A DNA stretch of 64,000 nt from contig NZ_AP031498.1 of assembly GCF_042854845.1 (NCBI RefSeq), positions 62,001 through 126,000 on the forward strand. Direction: 5' to 3'. The stretch is from Maricurvus nonylphenolicus (GTDB lineage Bacteria; Pseudomonadota; Gammaproteobacteria; Pseudomonadales; Cellvibrionaceae). Positions 1 to 10,104 of this stretch are shown in pieces. Made by a program: the position numbers and the translations under genes. A model generated the notes under the pieces. It searched no databases. It worked only from the letters and a program-made list of their open reading frames with translations, and was not told the origin of the DNA. Numbering within the stretch: position 1 is the first letter of the stretch; the number at the start of each line of letters is the position of its first letter.

Positions 1-752
1 TAACCGAGCGTGTGGCTCGTAAGCAGTTGGCCGACAGCGGTGCCTTATACAGTGCCCTGCGTAAGTCTTTGACCGATCTTCTGGCCAAGGTGGAAGCCCC
101 GCTGGAAATCGATGCAGCTCATAAGCCCTACGTGATTTTGGTCGTGGGCGTTAATGGTGTGGGTAAAACCACCACCATTGGCAAGTTGGCCAAGCGATTC
201 CAAACCCAGGGCAAAAGCGTCATGCTGGCTGCCGGGGATACCTTCCGTGCGGCGGCGGTCGAGCAGTTGCAGGTATGGGGTGAGCGCAATCAGGTGCCTG
301 TAGTGGCCCAGCATACCGGTGCTGACAGCGCCTCGGTTATCTTTGATGCGATTCAATCGGCCCAATCCAAAGGGGTTGATGTGGTGATTGCCGATACCGC
401 TGGGCGCTTGCATAACAAGAGCAACCTGATGGATGAGCTGGCCAAGGTTAAGCGCGTAATGGCCAAACTTGACGATACGGCGCCCCATGAAGTGTTGCTG
501 GTTCTGGATGCGGGTACCGGCCAGAACGCGATAAACCAGGCTCAGCAGTTTACCGAAGCAGCGGATGTCTCTGGCATTGCCCTGACCAAACTCGACGGTA
601 CCGCCAAAGGCGGCATTATCTTTGCCCTGAGTAAGAAGTTTGGTATTCCCGTGCGTTTTATTGGCGTGGGAGAAGGTATTGAGGATTTACAGCCTTTCGA
701 GGCGGAAAGCTTTACCAATGCCCTGTTTGCCGATGAGGGCGACAAGGCTTAA
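1..752 (+). CDS. ftsY: Signal recognition particle receptor FtsY (5' truncated)
   Basis: C-terminal NG domain of FtsY, the SRP-receptor GTPase that docks ribosome-nascent chain complexes at the inner membrane. The frame is open to the left edge, so the start and the acidic N-terminal region are outside the window; the GTG at 12 is internal. Visible GTPase motifs are the P-loop GVNGVGKTTT, the DTFRAAA segment, IADTAGR and LTKLDGTAKGG. The end of the protein is intact. It is followed after 63 bases by ftsE, the usual gammaproteobacterial order ftsY-ftsE-ftsX-rpoH. Identification is secure; only the missing N-terminus is uncertain. Confidence 0.97.
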   Translation, partial: TERVARKQLADSGALYSALRKSLTDLLAKVEAPLEIDAAHKPYVILVVGVNGVGKTTTIGKLAKRFQTQGKSVMLAAGDTFRAAAVEQLQVWGERNQVPVVAQHTGADSASVIFDAIQSAQSKGVDVVIADTAGRLHNKSNLMDELAKVKRVMAKLDDTAPHEVLLVLDAGTGQNAINQAQQFTEAADVSGIALTKLDGTAKGGIIFALSKKFGIPVRFIGVGEGIEDLQPFEAESFTNALFADEGDKA

Positions 753-815
753 GAGAAAAGCACAGCTAATAACAATAATATTTAACGCTTAATCGCACTG
801 GGGAATTAACGAACC

Positions 816-1508
816 ATGATCCGTTTTGATCAGGTGAGTAAACGTTATGAAGGTGGCCACGAAGCCCTAAGCCGGGTCAGCTTTGAGCTGGCCCAGGGAG
901 AGATGGCCTTTCTTACCGGGCATTCAGGTGCGGGTAAAAGTACCCTGCTAAAACTGATTATGTTGATGGAACGCCCCAGTCAGGGCCAGGTGCTGGTGCA
1001 CAACCAGAATCTCAATCGCCTCAGCAATAGCCAAATCCCCCATTTCCGTCGCCAGGTCGGTGTGGTTTTCCAAAATCACCAGCTGCTCTTTGACCGCAGC
1101 GTTTTCGATAATGTGGCCCTGCCACTGCAGATTGCTGGTTATCAACCTGCAGAGGCGGCGCGGCGTGTACGCGCGGCGCTGGATAAGGTGGGGCTGCTTA
1201 ATAAAGAGAAGCAGAACCCGATAGTGCTATCCGGTGGTGAGCAACAGAGGGTAGGTATCGCCCGTGCGGTGGTGAACAAACCTGCCCTGCTATTGGCCGA
1301 TGAGCCAACCGGTAACCTGGATCCCGCCCTGTCGGCAGAGATTATGAAATTGTTTCGTCAGTTCAACGATGTGGGGGTCAGTGTGCTGATTGCCAGTCAT
1401 GATCTGGGGCTGATCAAGCGTATGGGTAACCGTGTGCTGGGCTTATCCAAGGGGCAACTGGTACACGACGGAGTGTTGCAGCATGCGACCACAACAGCCA
1501 CGGCCTAA
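816..1508 (+). CDS. ftsE: Cell division ATP-binding protein FtsE
   Basis: ABC-type ATPase that pairs with FtsX at the septum and controls peptidoglycan hydrolase activation and divisome assembly. The 230 residues carry Walker A GHSGAGKSTLL, the signature LSGGEQQRVGIARA, Walker B LLADEPTG and a switch histidine (ASHDLG), and the length fits the family. It lies between ftsY and ftsX, and its 3' end overlaps the ftsX start by 26 bases, so translation of the two is probably coupled. Confidence 0.97.
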   Translation: MIRFDQVSKRYEGGHEALSRVSFELAQGEMAFLTGHSGAGKSTLLKLIMLMERPSQGQVLVHNQNLNRLSNSQIPHFRRQVGVVFQNHQLLFDRSVFDNVALPLQIAGYQPAEAARRVRAALDKVGLLNKEKQNPIVLSGGEQQRVGIARAVVNKPALLLADEPTGNLDPALSAEIMKLFRQFNDVGVSVLIASHDLGLIKRMGNRVLGLSKGQLVHDGVLQHATTTATA

Positions 1509-2520
1509 GCCAGCCGCCAGCCGGGTGGAAAAGCGCTCAGCGTCTGCAGCTTCCAGTAAAAGCCCGAGTAAAGGGGCAAGCCAGTCGAAAACCCTGGTCA
1601 GCGATCGCTTTGGCGCCTATTTGGCTCATCATCGCTTTAGTGCATTAGACAGTTTGCAGCGCCTGTTGCGAGCACCGGGTCAAAGCCTGTTGACCTGGAT
1701 GGTGATCGCCATTGCTCTGGCCTTGCCTGCCACCCTGTATACCAGCTTGCAGAACCTCCAGGCCCTGGGGCAGCGCTGGGATGGTGTGTCTCAGCTGTCG
1801 GTCTTTGTAAATCCAAGGGCAAAAGAAGCCGCAATCGATAAATTTCAACGACAGTTGCAGGCAGATAACCGCGTTGAGGCGGTGACCTATATTTCACCTC
1901 AACAGGCGCTGGCGGAGTTTGAGCAACAGAGTGGCCTGGGCAGTGCCCTGCAGACCTTGGATAGCAACCCCTTGCCGCCGGCGTTGATTGTTAAACCGCA
2001 GCTGGGTGTAAGTGCCGCTGAAATTGGCCTGTTGGTGGAAAGCTTAAAAGCCAAGGCGCTAGTGGATGATGTGGTGGTAGATCTGGCCTGGGTCCAGCGT
2101 ATGCAGCAATTGCTGGCACTGGCAGAGCGATTGGTGCTGGCGCTGGGCTTATTGCTGGTGCTGGGGGTACTGCTGGTTGTGGGTAACACCATACGCCTGG
2201 CTATTGAAAACCGCCGCGATGAAATTGTGGTGGTGAAGCTGGTAGGCGGTACCAACGCATTTGTCAGAAGACCCTTCTTATACACCGGCATTTGGTACGG
2301 TATCGGCGGTGGTCTGTTGGCCTGGTTGTTGTTGATGTTGGCCATTGGTTGGTTGTCGGGGCCGGTGGGTCAGCTGGCAACCCTGTACCAGAGCGACTTC
2401 TATTTGCAAGGCCTGGGCTTCTCCGGTAGTCTCGCTATGCTCCTGTTGGCGGCCCTGGTGGGCTGGATAGGGGCCTGGCTGGCCGTGGCACGTCACTTGG
2501 GGCAGATCAACCCCCAGTAG
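1483..2520 (+). CDS. ftsX: Cell division protein FtsX
   Basis: Membrane partner of FtsE that transmits ATP hydrolysis to periplasmic amidase activators. The protein of about 345 residues has a basic, serine-rich cytoplasmic N-terminus, one membrane helix near residue 65, a periplasmic domain, and three helices in the C-terminal half, the usual FtsX topology. I chose the ATG at 1483, which gives the N-terminus MRPQQPRPKP, over an in-frame upstream codon at 1432 that would lie deeper inside ftsE. Sequence identity is weaker than for FtsE, as is normal, but topology and position make the call firm. Confidence 0.93.
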   Translation: MRPQQPRPKPAASRVEKRSASAASSKSPSKGASQSKTLVSDRFGAYLAHHRFSALDSLQRLLRAPGQSLLTWMVIAIALALPATLYTSLQNLQALGQRWDGVSQLSVFVNPRAKEAAIDKFQRQLQADNRVEAVTYISPQQALAEFEQQSGLGSALQTLDSNPLPPALIVKPQLGVSAAEIGLLVESLKAKALVDDVVVDLAWVQRMQQLLALAERLVLALGLLLVLGVLLVVGNTIRLAIENRRDEIVVVKLVGGTNAFVRRPFLYTGIWYGIGGGLLAWLLLMLAIGWLSGPVGQLATLYQSDFYLQGLGFSGSLAMLLLAALVGWIGAWLAVARHLGQINPQ

Positions 2521-2647
2521 CTTTAGCAAACTAAGCGACTTGACCAAACTTAACATGCTTGCGTTGTTGGTAGCCGAATAGGAATTTGATATATCTCAAC
2601 ACGATTGCTGAAATTGGCTGGGATATTGAGGAAGTTAGTAACAAAAG

Positions 2648-2678
2648 GGAACTTTTAGTGGGTGTTGGCGATCCTATA
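2648..2678 (+). promoter_or_regulatory. Possible sigma-E-like promoter upstream of rpoH
   Basis: GGAACTT at 2648-2654 is separated by 17 bases from TCCTATA at 2672-2678. The first element matches the sigma-E -35 consensus; the second only loosely matches the -10 (TCAAA/TCTGA type). In E. coli one rpoH promoter depends on sigma-E, so the position is sensible. A separate sigma-70-like pair, TTGTTG at 2564 and TGATAT at 2587, lies further upstream. Both are read by eye only. Confidence 0.35.
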
Positions 2679-2722
2679 GAAGGAATGCTAGACTCACTCG
2701 GTAGTTTTATTGGAGGTTAAAC

Positions 2723-3577
2723 ATGGGAACAAGCTTACAGCCTGTAGACGTATTAGCACCGGGGGCCAACCTCAATGCTTATATGCAGGCCGTCAACGGT
2801 TTTGCCGTTCTCTCCGCTGAAGAAGAAAAGCAGCTGGCAGAGGACCTGTACTACCGTGAGAATCTGGATGCCGCCCGCCGCCTGGTGATGGCGCACCTGC
2901 GCTTTGTTGTCCATATTGCCAAATCCTATGCCGGTTATGGCCTCAATCAGGGTGATCTGATCCAGGAAGGTAACGTTGGCCTGATGAAGGCGGTAAAACG
3001 CTTCAATCCGGAAAAAGGTGTACGTCTGGTGTCCTTCGCGGTGCACTGGATCAAGGCCGAGATCCACGAATTTATTCTGCGCAACTGGCGTATTGTCAAA
3101 GTGGCGACCACCAAAGCCCAGCGCAAACTCTTCTTTAATCTGCGTGGCGCCAAAAAGCGTCTGGCGTGGCTGACCAACGATGAGGCCGAGGCTGTAGCCA
3201 AGGATCTGGACGTTGATGTTAAACACGTGCGCGAGATGGAAGGTCGTCTGTCAGCCTTCGATGCGGCGTTTGATGCGGGCAATGATGATGACGATGATGC
3301 CGCCTACCAGGCACCTGCCCACTACCTGGAAGACAAGCGCTTCGATCCGGCAACCCAGCTGGAAGATGCCAACTGGCAGGAAAACAGCGTTAACAATTTG
3401 AACATGGCACTGGGTGAACTGGATGATCGCAGTCGCGATATCCTGCAACAACGTTGGTTAAATGAAGACAAGTCCACCCTGCATGAGCTGGCTGATCAGT
3501 ATGGTGTATCCGCTGAGCGTATTCGTCAGCTGGAAAAAAATGCCATGAAAAAAGTGCGAGCCATGATGGAAGCCTAG
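2723..3577 (+). CDS. rpoH: RNA polymerase heat-shock sigma factor RpoH (sigma-32)
   Basis: Sigma factor directing transcription of chaperone and protease genes after heat shock. The 284 residues show region 2 (LRFVVHIAKSYAGYGL, DLIQEGNVGLMKAVKRF, HWIKAEIHEFILRNWR), the RpoH box QRKLFFNLR near residue 135 that is diagnostic for sigma-32, and a C-terminal region 4 helix-turn-helix (ADQYGVSAERIRQLEKNAMKK). The start is preceded by GGAGG at 2712. An acidic run of aspartates near residues 190-195 sits in the variable linker. The gene ends in a strong intrinsic terminator, so it closes the fts cluster. Confidence 0.97.
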   Translation: MGTSLQPVDVLAPGANLNAYMQAVNGFAVLSAEEEKQLAEDLYYRENLDAARRLVMAHLRFVVHIAKSYAGYGLNQGDLIQEGNVGLMKAVKRFNPEKGVRLVSFAVHWIKAEIHEFILRNWRIVKVATTKAQRKLFFNLRGAKKRLAWLTNDEAEAVAKDLDVDVKHVREMEGRLSAFDAAFDAGNDDDDDAAYQAPAHYLEDKRFDPATQLEDANWQENSVNNLNMALGELDDRSRDILQQRWLNEDKSTLHELADQYGVSAERIRQLEKNAMKKVRAMMEA

Positions 3578-3600
3578 AGCTCCTGGTTTCGCAAAACAAA

Positions 3601-3624
3601 GCCGCGCATTGTCGCGGCTTTTTT
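3601..3624 (+). terminator. Intrinsic terminator after rpoH
   Basis: GCCGCG/CGCGGC stem of six pairs with a six-base loop, followed by a run of six T, 23 bases after the rpoH stop. Confidence 0.85.
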
Positions 3625-3664
3625 GTGTCTGCGTATTTTTGAATAGAGGAGCAAAGCGAAAGTC

Positions 3665-4036
3665 ATGGTAAAACTGTATTTATCTTTAGCGGCTGCCAGT
3701 GGCATGTTGGCGGTGATACTGGGGGCTTTTGGTGCACATGGCTTGCGGGATAAGTTGAGTGCAGAATTGTTTAGCGCCTACCAAACCGGTGTGCAGTATC
3801 ATTTCTATCACACCTTGGCGCTACTGGCTGTTGCTCTACTGTTAGAAAAGTATCCGCTGAATATGTGGTTAAAAACCAGTGGCGGTTTACTTTTGGCCGG
3901 CATTTTGATGTTCAGCGGCAGTTTGTATTTATTGGCGCTGGGCGGTCCCCGCTGGCTGGGCCCCATTACCCCTATGGGTGGTTTGTGTTTTATTGTCGCC
4001 TGGGCGTGTTTGCTCATGGCTGTTGTAAAAGCCTAA
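3665..4036 (+). CDS. DUF423 family small membrane protein
   Basis: A 123-residue inner-membrane protein with about four hydrophobic helices and the family-typical N-terminal glycine-rich stretch (ILGAFGAHGLRDKL) and the central tract YHFYHTLALL. It resembles E. coli YgdD; the function of the family is not established. It sits alone on the forward strand after the rpoH terminator and its last four bases overlap the 3' end of the convergent adenylate cyclase gene. Confidence 0.85.
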   Translation: MVKLYLSLAAASGMLAVILGAFGAHGLRDKLSAELFSAYQTGVQYHFYHTLALLAVALLLEKYPLNMWLKTSGGLLLAGILMFSGSLYLLALGGPRWLGPITPMGGLCFIVAWACLLMAVVKA

Positions 4037-6882
4037 ACAATGGTTAATGCGTGGTTTAGCTTGGCTTCTAATTGTTGTTTTATTTTCAAATAGTGGCTGA
4101 TCTGAATACCATTTTTTTGCTCGAGTGCCATTTGTGCCTGACTTAGATCCAGGTCAGTTATGTAACAGGGATAACGTTCCTTACCCTGGCGATGGCTTAG
4201 AATATATTTCGCTACCCGCACAAAAATATCTTCCCCTTGCTCCAAAGCATGGAAGGCCTGTTGACCACAGTAAATCGAATAGCTTATCTCACCGTGATCA
4301 TCGATATCGGCGATAGCCTGTACGTTAAAGAATGACAGGCTGCTAATATCCTTGGTGATGGGTTGTCGCTGACAGTGATAACCTCGATTATCATCTTGCT
4401 GTAGTTCATAGAACTCAACCGGATAGACGCCAAAGGTTTCCAGTGAATCATTATTCGTCAGGCTCTGGCGCTCAAGCACGCTGCGAATAAAGCGGTGCAG
4501 GGGCCGCAACAGGGCTAGCCGGTTCTCGAAGGTTTGACGATAACTGGTCAGGCTGTTGCGTTCATCAAAGATATAAATATCAACCTTATCGTGCTGCTGT
4601 AAATAAAAAACCTGCACCGCTTCGGTAAGGGGCAGCTGGGTTATGGCATGCAGTGGGTGATTGGCTAGCGTGTCATGGTCGAGCACGATTGAGGTTAAGC
4701 TATCGTAAGGTTTGGCCAGTGATTGCAATAACTGCGGGTAGTTTTTCCAGGTTTGTATGTTTGGCTGCTTGTTGTGAAATTGAACACTGGCAAACTCACC
4801 GCCCAGGCTGAAGATAAACTGGGTATTGGCTTGCTGCAAGCCACTGTAAAAGCATGCGGTTAATTGCTGGAAAAAGCGGTGCAAACGCTGTTGGATAAGG
4901 TTCTGGTAGTGTGACTCGCGGCAATGGATAATCAGTCGTGGCAGAGACGCGTGGCTGCAGTTACTGGAAGCACGCAGATACTCGAGTAGGGCATTTAATA
5001 AACTGCGCTTCTCGTAGCTGTGCACGATAACCTCATTCCAGGAATTGTGTACGGCAAGGCTAATGTCTTCAATGAGATTCTTTTTGTCAGGGCCATAGTT
5101 AAACGCATCGATATGAGGATTGCGTTCAATAGTGGTGAGGTTGATTTCCTCCGCAGGTTGTTGGTACAGGTTTACCACCAATAATACGGAAACCGGAAAG
5201 GGTTTCTGAGAAAAATTGCGGTGTTCGACATTGGCCAGGGGCAGTGTCAGCCATTGTCGTAATGCATGCAGCAGCGCGGGTAACGGGATAGTGGGGCCGT
5301 TAAGGGGTTCAATGGTGCAATAGGTTCTGGAATCGAGAATGCTGTTGCAATAACTCCAAATGATCAGTTCAGCGACATGACGAGAACTTTTTAGCAAGCA
5401 GTAAGGATCTAGCGGCTTGTGCTCACCAGCCTGAGCATAAAGTTTCCAGCTGTGATTGCTGTCTTCCGTTTGACTGAGTTCGCGAAAAGTTAATGCCTCT
5501 TCACCCAGGTCCGGTGAAATCGACGGGTTAATCCATTCGACCTTGCCTGCCGTTCGCTCAAAGGCTGCATAGAGCTTACGCCCCAGTATGACCAATTCTT
5601 TATTCAGGCGGGGCGAGATGTTATGAGTTTGCCGATAAAAATCTGCCAAAAAACGGTAGCTATTAAGAAGCTCATTGACCAGTAATTGCCTTTCGGCAAT
5701 GACTTGCGGCGCTTTCCAAAAACGTCGTCGGTCGATAAATTGCAGCTGGTCTTTATGCCAGCGCCAATTGATCACCAAGCTTTCGAGCAACCGGCGTTGC
5801 CAGGATTTTTTTTGCCCGGTTAATGCACGGGTTAGAGGTTTATTGACTTTAAAGTAAAAACAGCGGCGTACCAAATCCAGACGACGCAACTGGCTGGCTT
5901 GTAAAAGGTATCGCTCAATACGCAGATAGACCATTAGGTAAGGATCGAGCTGATTTATATCGAGATGGCCGTCATAAATAGTTTGCTTGAATGACTGTGC
6001 CAGGGTTGGGCCGTCGGGCGCTTCACTGGCATACACCTCCAACAACAAAAGTTTCAGTACGGATTTATAGGGCGATTCAATACCTTTATACAGGTGCCAA
6101 ATACCCGCGCTGACAAATTCATCGGCGGGAGTATCGGCAGTGCCACCAAAGTCGATAACATCGGCTGCGCGAATAAAACGCTTGCTGAGTAGTGTATGGG
6201 CATAGTCAGCATAATGTTTTTCGCAGGCGGCGGGCACAAACCACCACAGCGGAATGCGGCCAGCGAGGTATACTGCTGTGCGATAGAATTCATCGAGCAA
6301 GAGTTTGTGTTGGGCACTGCCGCTGGATTCACTCGACAGCGGAGAGCTTTCACCGGAACGGAAACGCTCGGCATCCATGAGAAAAAAGTGAACTTCAAGC
6401 CCCTGGTCTGCTGCCCAATCAGAAATCTGCTTGGCTTTTTGCTGCAACTCAAACAACGCTTTTTCGCCCAGGCCTGGCCGATGGCAGAGCCAGATATCCA
6501 GGTCGCTGCCACTGGTATGGCCGACGGTACCGATGCTGCCCATCATAAACAGAGCGTGGATATTGCGTCGGCTTTTAGTTATGGCTTGGTAACGAAAACT
6601 ACGAGATACCCGCTGGATATTTTTCAGGATTTGCTTGTCGGGCGTAAAGCCGCTGATACCGGCAGGGGTATCGTTGGAAATATAACCGGGTAAGGCGGGG
6701 TGGTTAACATGAAACAGCAGCGGTAACACGTCCAGAAAGAGTTGCTGGCGCTCTAGCAGTGCATCAAGTGTGCGCTCTAAACGTTGTTGGTTGATGCTGA
6801 GAAAGCGTTTTTTTAGAACCGTTAGGCTTTTACGGTCTAAGCCTTGATCAATATGCTCATTATGTATTTTATGATGTTGCAT
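4033..6882 (-). CDS. cyaA: Class I adenylate cyclase
   Basis: Makes cyclic AMP from ATP for CRP/Vfr-type catabolite and virulence control. The 949 residues fit the enterobacterial/pseudomonad class I enzyme in length. The N-terminal catalytic region has the nucleotidyltransferase-like core (MGSIGTVGHTSGSDLDIWLC, residues about 112-131), with DLD as the likely metal-binding aspartates, and the class signature WHLYKGIESPYKSVLK near residue 268. The C-terminal half is the long regulatory region. It is transcribed toward the DUF423 gene, with a 70-base gap to the upstream hybrid kinase on the same strand, so co-transcription is possible but unproven. Confidence 0.95.
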   Translation of the reverse strand: MQHHKIHNEHIDQGLDRKSLTVLKKRFLSINQQRLERTLDALLERQQLFLDVLPLLFHVNHPALPGYISNDTPAGISGFTPDKQILKNIQRVSRSFRYQAITKSRRNIHALFMMGSIGTVGHTSGSDLDIWLCHRPGLGEKALFELQQKAKQISDWAADQGLEVHFFLMDAERFRSGESSPLSSESSGSAQHKLLLDEFYRTAVYLAGRIPLWWFVPAACEKHYADYAHTLLSKRFIRAADVIDFGGTADTPADEFVSAGIWHLYKGIESPYKSVLKLLLLEVYASEAPDGPTLAQSFKQTIYDGHLDINQLDPYLMVYLRIERYLLQASQLRRLDLVRRCFYFKVNKPLTRALTGQKKSWQRRLLESLVINWRWHKDQLQFIDRRRFWKAPQVIAERQLLVNELLNSYRFLADFYRQTHNISPRLNKELVILGRKLYAAFERTAGKVEWINPSISPDLGEEALTFRELSQTEDSNHSWKLYAQAGEHKPLDPYCLLKSSRHVAELIIWSYCNSILDSRTYCTIEPLNGPTIPLPALLHALRQWLTLPLANVEHRNFSQKPFPVSVLLVVNLYQQPAEEINLTTIERNPHIDAFNYGPDKKNLIEDISLAVHNSWNEVIVHSYEKRSLLNALLEYLRASSNCSHASLPRLIIHCRESHYQNLIQQRLHRFFQQLTACFYSGLQQANTQFIFSLGGEFASVQFHNKQPNIQTWKNYPQLLQSLAKPYDSLTSIVLDHDTLANHPLHAITQLPLTEAVQVFYLQQHDKVDIYIFDERNSLTSYRQTFENRLALLRPLHRFIRSVLERQSLTNNDSLETFGVYPVEFYELQQDDNRGYHCQRQPITKDISSLSFFNVQAIADIDDHGEISYSIYCGQQAFHALEQGEDIFVRVAKYILSHRQGKERYPCYITDLDLSQAQMALEQKNGIQISHYLKIKQQLEAKLNHALTIV

Positions 6883-6951
6883 ATGATCGTTATCGTGTGG
6901 ATCTTAAAAGAAGCTGGAACCTAAAGGGCTATAGCGCTTGAGTCATGTTTA

Positions 6952-9900
6952 TTATAGAACAATAGCGGCGCGTAACGCAGTTTCTAAAGCTGCTAGATTG
7001 ATGGGCTTGGTTATATAGTCATCCATACCGGCGACCAGGCATTTCTCCCGGTCACCGCTCATGGCATGGGCTGTCATGGCAATAATAGGGAGGTCTGGTG
7101 CTATGGCTCCAGCACGGATCTGGCGTGTGGTGTTATAGCCATCCAGCTCAGGCATTTCGATATCCATAAGAATAAGGTCAAACATTTTACGGCCTTCTGT
7201 CGCTGTCTGGGCCAACAGCTCCAGTGCTTCTATACCGTTATTGGCTGTGACAGCAGTGGCATGGAGTTTCTTGAGCATCCCCTGCGCCACTTTCTGATTG
7301 ACCAGATTATCTTCCACTAACAGCACATGTAGGGCCGGCAGTGCATCCTGTTTTGCTGTGCCAGACACAGCAAGGCGATCACTCGTAGGTTCGGCGATTA
7401 TGCGCAGGGGGAGTTTTAGGGTAAAGGACGACCCTTCCCCCAAAGAACTGCTAAAGGTTAATTCACCGCCCATGTTGTGGGCGAGCTGATGGCAGATGGC
7501 CAGGCCCAGTCCGGTACCGCCGTACTTTCGTGATGAAGAGCCATCGGCTTGTGAGAAGGGATCAAAGAGATTGCGCGCGAGTTTTTCATCAATGCCTATA
7601 CCTGTGTCGGTGATAGAAATAATAATGGTCGCAGTATCCTTGATAATCGAATGAAGATTGATGGCAACAATGATCTCGCCGGTATCTGTAAACTTAATGG
7701 CATTGCCCAGCAGATTTACCAGAATTTGATTGATACGAGTTGAATCGCCCATTAACCATTGCGGGATATCGTGGTCTATGTTCAGGTGTATAGGTAGCTG
7801 TTTTTGCTCCGCGCTGACGCTAAGCCATTTGATGGTTTTGTTGACCAGCGAAGTTAAGTTTAACTCGTGGTGATCAAGGTTTAGTTTGCCGGCCTCAATT
7901 TTCGAGAAATCCAAAATATCATTGATAATACCTAGCAGAGAAGAGGCGGCATTATTGATATCGTGAAGATAATCTTCCTGTAGCTTGTCGAGTTCGGTGT
8001 CCAGTAACAAATGTGATAGTCCCTGGATAGCATTAATAGGTGTGCGGATTTCATGGCTCATGCGCGCCAAAAATTCACTTTTCGCCTGATTGGCAACATC
8101 GGCGGCTCGCCGGGATTTTTCCAGGTTGCTTTGTACTTGTTTAAAGTCGGAAATGTCAGTGATAACCGAGACTATACGTTTAGGCTCTCCACTGTTAGTT
8201 CGCTCAACCACTTTGGAGCGCAAGAGAGACCATATTTTGTGGCCACTATGGTGCTTTAAGCGAGCTTCAATGGCGAGGTAGTCGTTACCGCTTTCTAGCC
8301 AACGATTGTACTTTTCAAAAAATACTGTGGCGTCTATTGGATGGACAATGCTTCGAATAAATTCAGTATCGTATTTCTTTGCTGGATCAAACACGATGCC
8401 GAGCATGGAGAATAAACTGGGGCTTAAATAGAACTCATCATCAACTACATTCCAGTCACAGATTACATCAGCAGACGCTTGCATGGCGAGATTGAAGCGT
8501 TCTTCGCTGCTGACAAGATCTCTGCGTAGACTTTGTTTTAGCCAGACCATGGCAAGGGAATCGGAAAGTATTTGATTAATATGTAGCTCATCCTCGAGCC
8601 ACTGACGTGGTTGGTGTTGTTCCACAATCAGGTAACCTATCAGGCGGCCTTTATTGTTGAGCGGTGTAACCATTAACGTGCTTTGATCATTATCGGGTGT
8701 TATCAGAGATAACGCGGGGTGATGTTGCCGATCTCTAAGAATGCATTGATTGTTATCTTCAAGATTCAGTTGAGGAATATCCGTAATGGGAATGGTTATT
8801 TCTGGTTTTATGATTTTTCTGTCAGCGCTGGTTTTGTACAGATAGTGTATGGTTTGTGTTTGTTCTTCTATGGCAATAAAAGCCGTTTGACAGCAGCCAA
8901 GAAAATCCTGTAGTTCGATGAGTATATTTTCTAGTGCTTGAAATGAAGATTGGTTAAAGAGGTCCCGGACAGCTTTCAATAACCAGGTTTGTGTTTTTGC
9001 TTGACGCTGATTTTCCAGAATAGCGGTTTTAAGCACAGTAATGTCTGATAGAGATCCTACAAGGCGTGTTGAGCGGTTATCTTTATCTTTTGTAAACACT
9101 TTTGTGCGTGCACGTAACCAGCGAATTTCTCCTTCATTATCAACTGCCCGTAACTCTGTAATGTATCCCTTTCCGGTCGTGAGTGATTCTTTAAACATGT
9201 TATAGACACGGTTGCGGTCATCAATATGCATTAGTTCAAAGGCATTGCGGGGGGTGTTGATATATTCGCCGGGTTGGTAACCCAACATCCGCCACAATTG
9301 CTCACTGTAATGCACAGTGCCATCTTCACCGTTCCAATCGAAGTAGGCATCGGCAGATGCATCGAGAACCATGTTCAGGACTTGTTCTTTGGATTTATTT
9401 TCAGCCTCCAGTTGTAAACGCAAATGGGTATTGACCAGCTGGTGAATAAATCTACGTCCCAGATCATGGTGTCGCTGACAGACTTCGTAATCCTGCTCTA
9501 TAGGTTGCAGGCATAACAGGTAGCTTAATTGTGCGCTGCGGGTAAAACCAATGATGAGCTCTTTTGGAGGTGCCGAAGTGGATGCTGTGTGTTGAACAGT
9601 GGGGTTGGTAAATACGGGTTTTCCCTGTATGACGTTTTGATAGATTTTTTTCGGCAAGCGAATTTTACTGTTGCTGCTACCTGGGGTGTGGGATAGGCAG
9701 GAAAACTCGTCGCCATCAGAGAGACGTAGATAAAGTTTGGCGTGAGCGAATTCCAGATAACCCGTGAATTGTTCCAGTGCCGTTAAAATGGCTTGATAAT
9801 CGGTTGCTGCGAGAAGCCCTGTGGCAACTTGTGATAATAGGGTGTCGTCGCTGATTTGCTGGCGCAGGCGAGTTTCACCTTGTCTATACAGCTGTTCTTT

Positions 9901-9981
9901 TTCGCGTAGCTGTGCATTTTCAAGGATAAGTCGTTGTATCTGATGGGTAAGCGCTTCTTCTTGGTTATATTGCTTTCCCAT
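6952..9981 (-). CDS. Soluble hybrid sensor histidine kinase (GAF/PAS-HisKA-HATPase-REC)
   Basis: A 1009-residue kinase with no membrane helix, so probably a cytoplasmic sensor. From the N-terminus: a short coiled coil, a GAF-like region (about 45-185), a PAS domain (about 205-320, FDWNGEDGTVHYS, WRMLGYQPGEY), a second GAF-like region (330-490), a second PAS (500-620), HisKA with the phospho-acceptor histidine in MSHEIRTP (about 640), an HATPase with G boxes DTGIGI and GGTGLGLAI, and one receiver domain with the aspartate in LILMDIEMPE (about 938) and the conserved KP. There is no HPt domain, so a phosphotransfer partner must be elsewhere. It lies 123 bases downstream of a second, similar kinase on the same strand. 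Confidence 0.93.
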   Translation of the reverse strand: MGKQYNQEEALTHQIQRLILENAQLREKEQLYRQGETRLRQQISDDTLLSQVATGLLAATDYQAILTALEQFTGYLEFAHAKLYLRLSDGDEFSCLSHTPGSSNSKIRLPKKIYQNVIQGKPVFTNPTVQHTASTSAPPKELIIGFTRSAQLSYLLCLQPIEQDYEVCQRHHDLGRRFIHQLVNTHLRLQLEAENKSKEQVLNMVLDASADAYFDWNGEDGTVHYSEQLWRMLGYQPGEYINTPRNAFELMHIDDRNRVYNMFKESLTTGKGYITELRAVDNEGEIRWLRARTKVFTKDKDNRSTRLVGSLSDITVLKTAILENQRQAKTQTWLLKAVRDLFNQSSFQALENILIELQDFLGCCQTAFIAIEEQTQTIHYLYKTSADRKIIKPEITIPITDIPQLNLEDNNQCILRDRQHHPALSLITPDNDQSTLMVTPLNNKGRLIGYLIVEQHQPRQWLEDELHINQILSDSLAMVWLKQSLRRDLVSSEERFNLAMQASADVICDWNVVDDEFYLSPSLFSMLGIVFDPAKKYDTEFIRSIVHPIDATVFFEKYNRWLESGNDYLAIEARLKHHSGHKIWSLLRSKVVERTNSGEPKRIVSVITDISDFKQVQSNLEKSRRAADVANQAKSEFLARMSHEIRTPINAIQGLSHLLLDTELDKLQEDYLHDINNAASSLLGIINDILDFSKIEAGKLNLDHHELNLTSLVNKTIKWLSVSAEQKQLPIHLNIDHDIPQWLMGDSTRINQILVNLLGNAIKFTDTGEIIVAINLHSIIKDTATIIISITDTGIGIDEKLARNLFDPFSQADGSSSRKYGGTGLGLAICHQLAHNMGGELTFSSSLGEGSSFTLKLPLRIIAEPTSDRLAVSGTAKQDALPALHVLLVEDNLVNQKVAQGMLKKLHATAVTANNGIEALELLAQTATEGRKMFDLILMDIEMPELDGYNTTRQIRAGAIAPDLPIIAMTAHAMSGDREKCLVAGMDDYITKPINLAALETALRAAIVL

Positions 9982-10104
9982 AGTGCTTCGCCAAACGCAT
10001 GGGGATCCTCATTGCTTGTATGAACCAGCAATCGTAATAATTACTTTAAGAATAGTTCATACAGGCTAATTCGTATGATGAGCGATCCATCTGTTCAAGG
10101 TCTG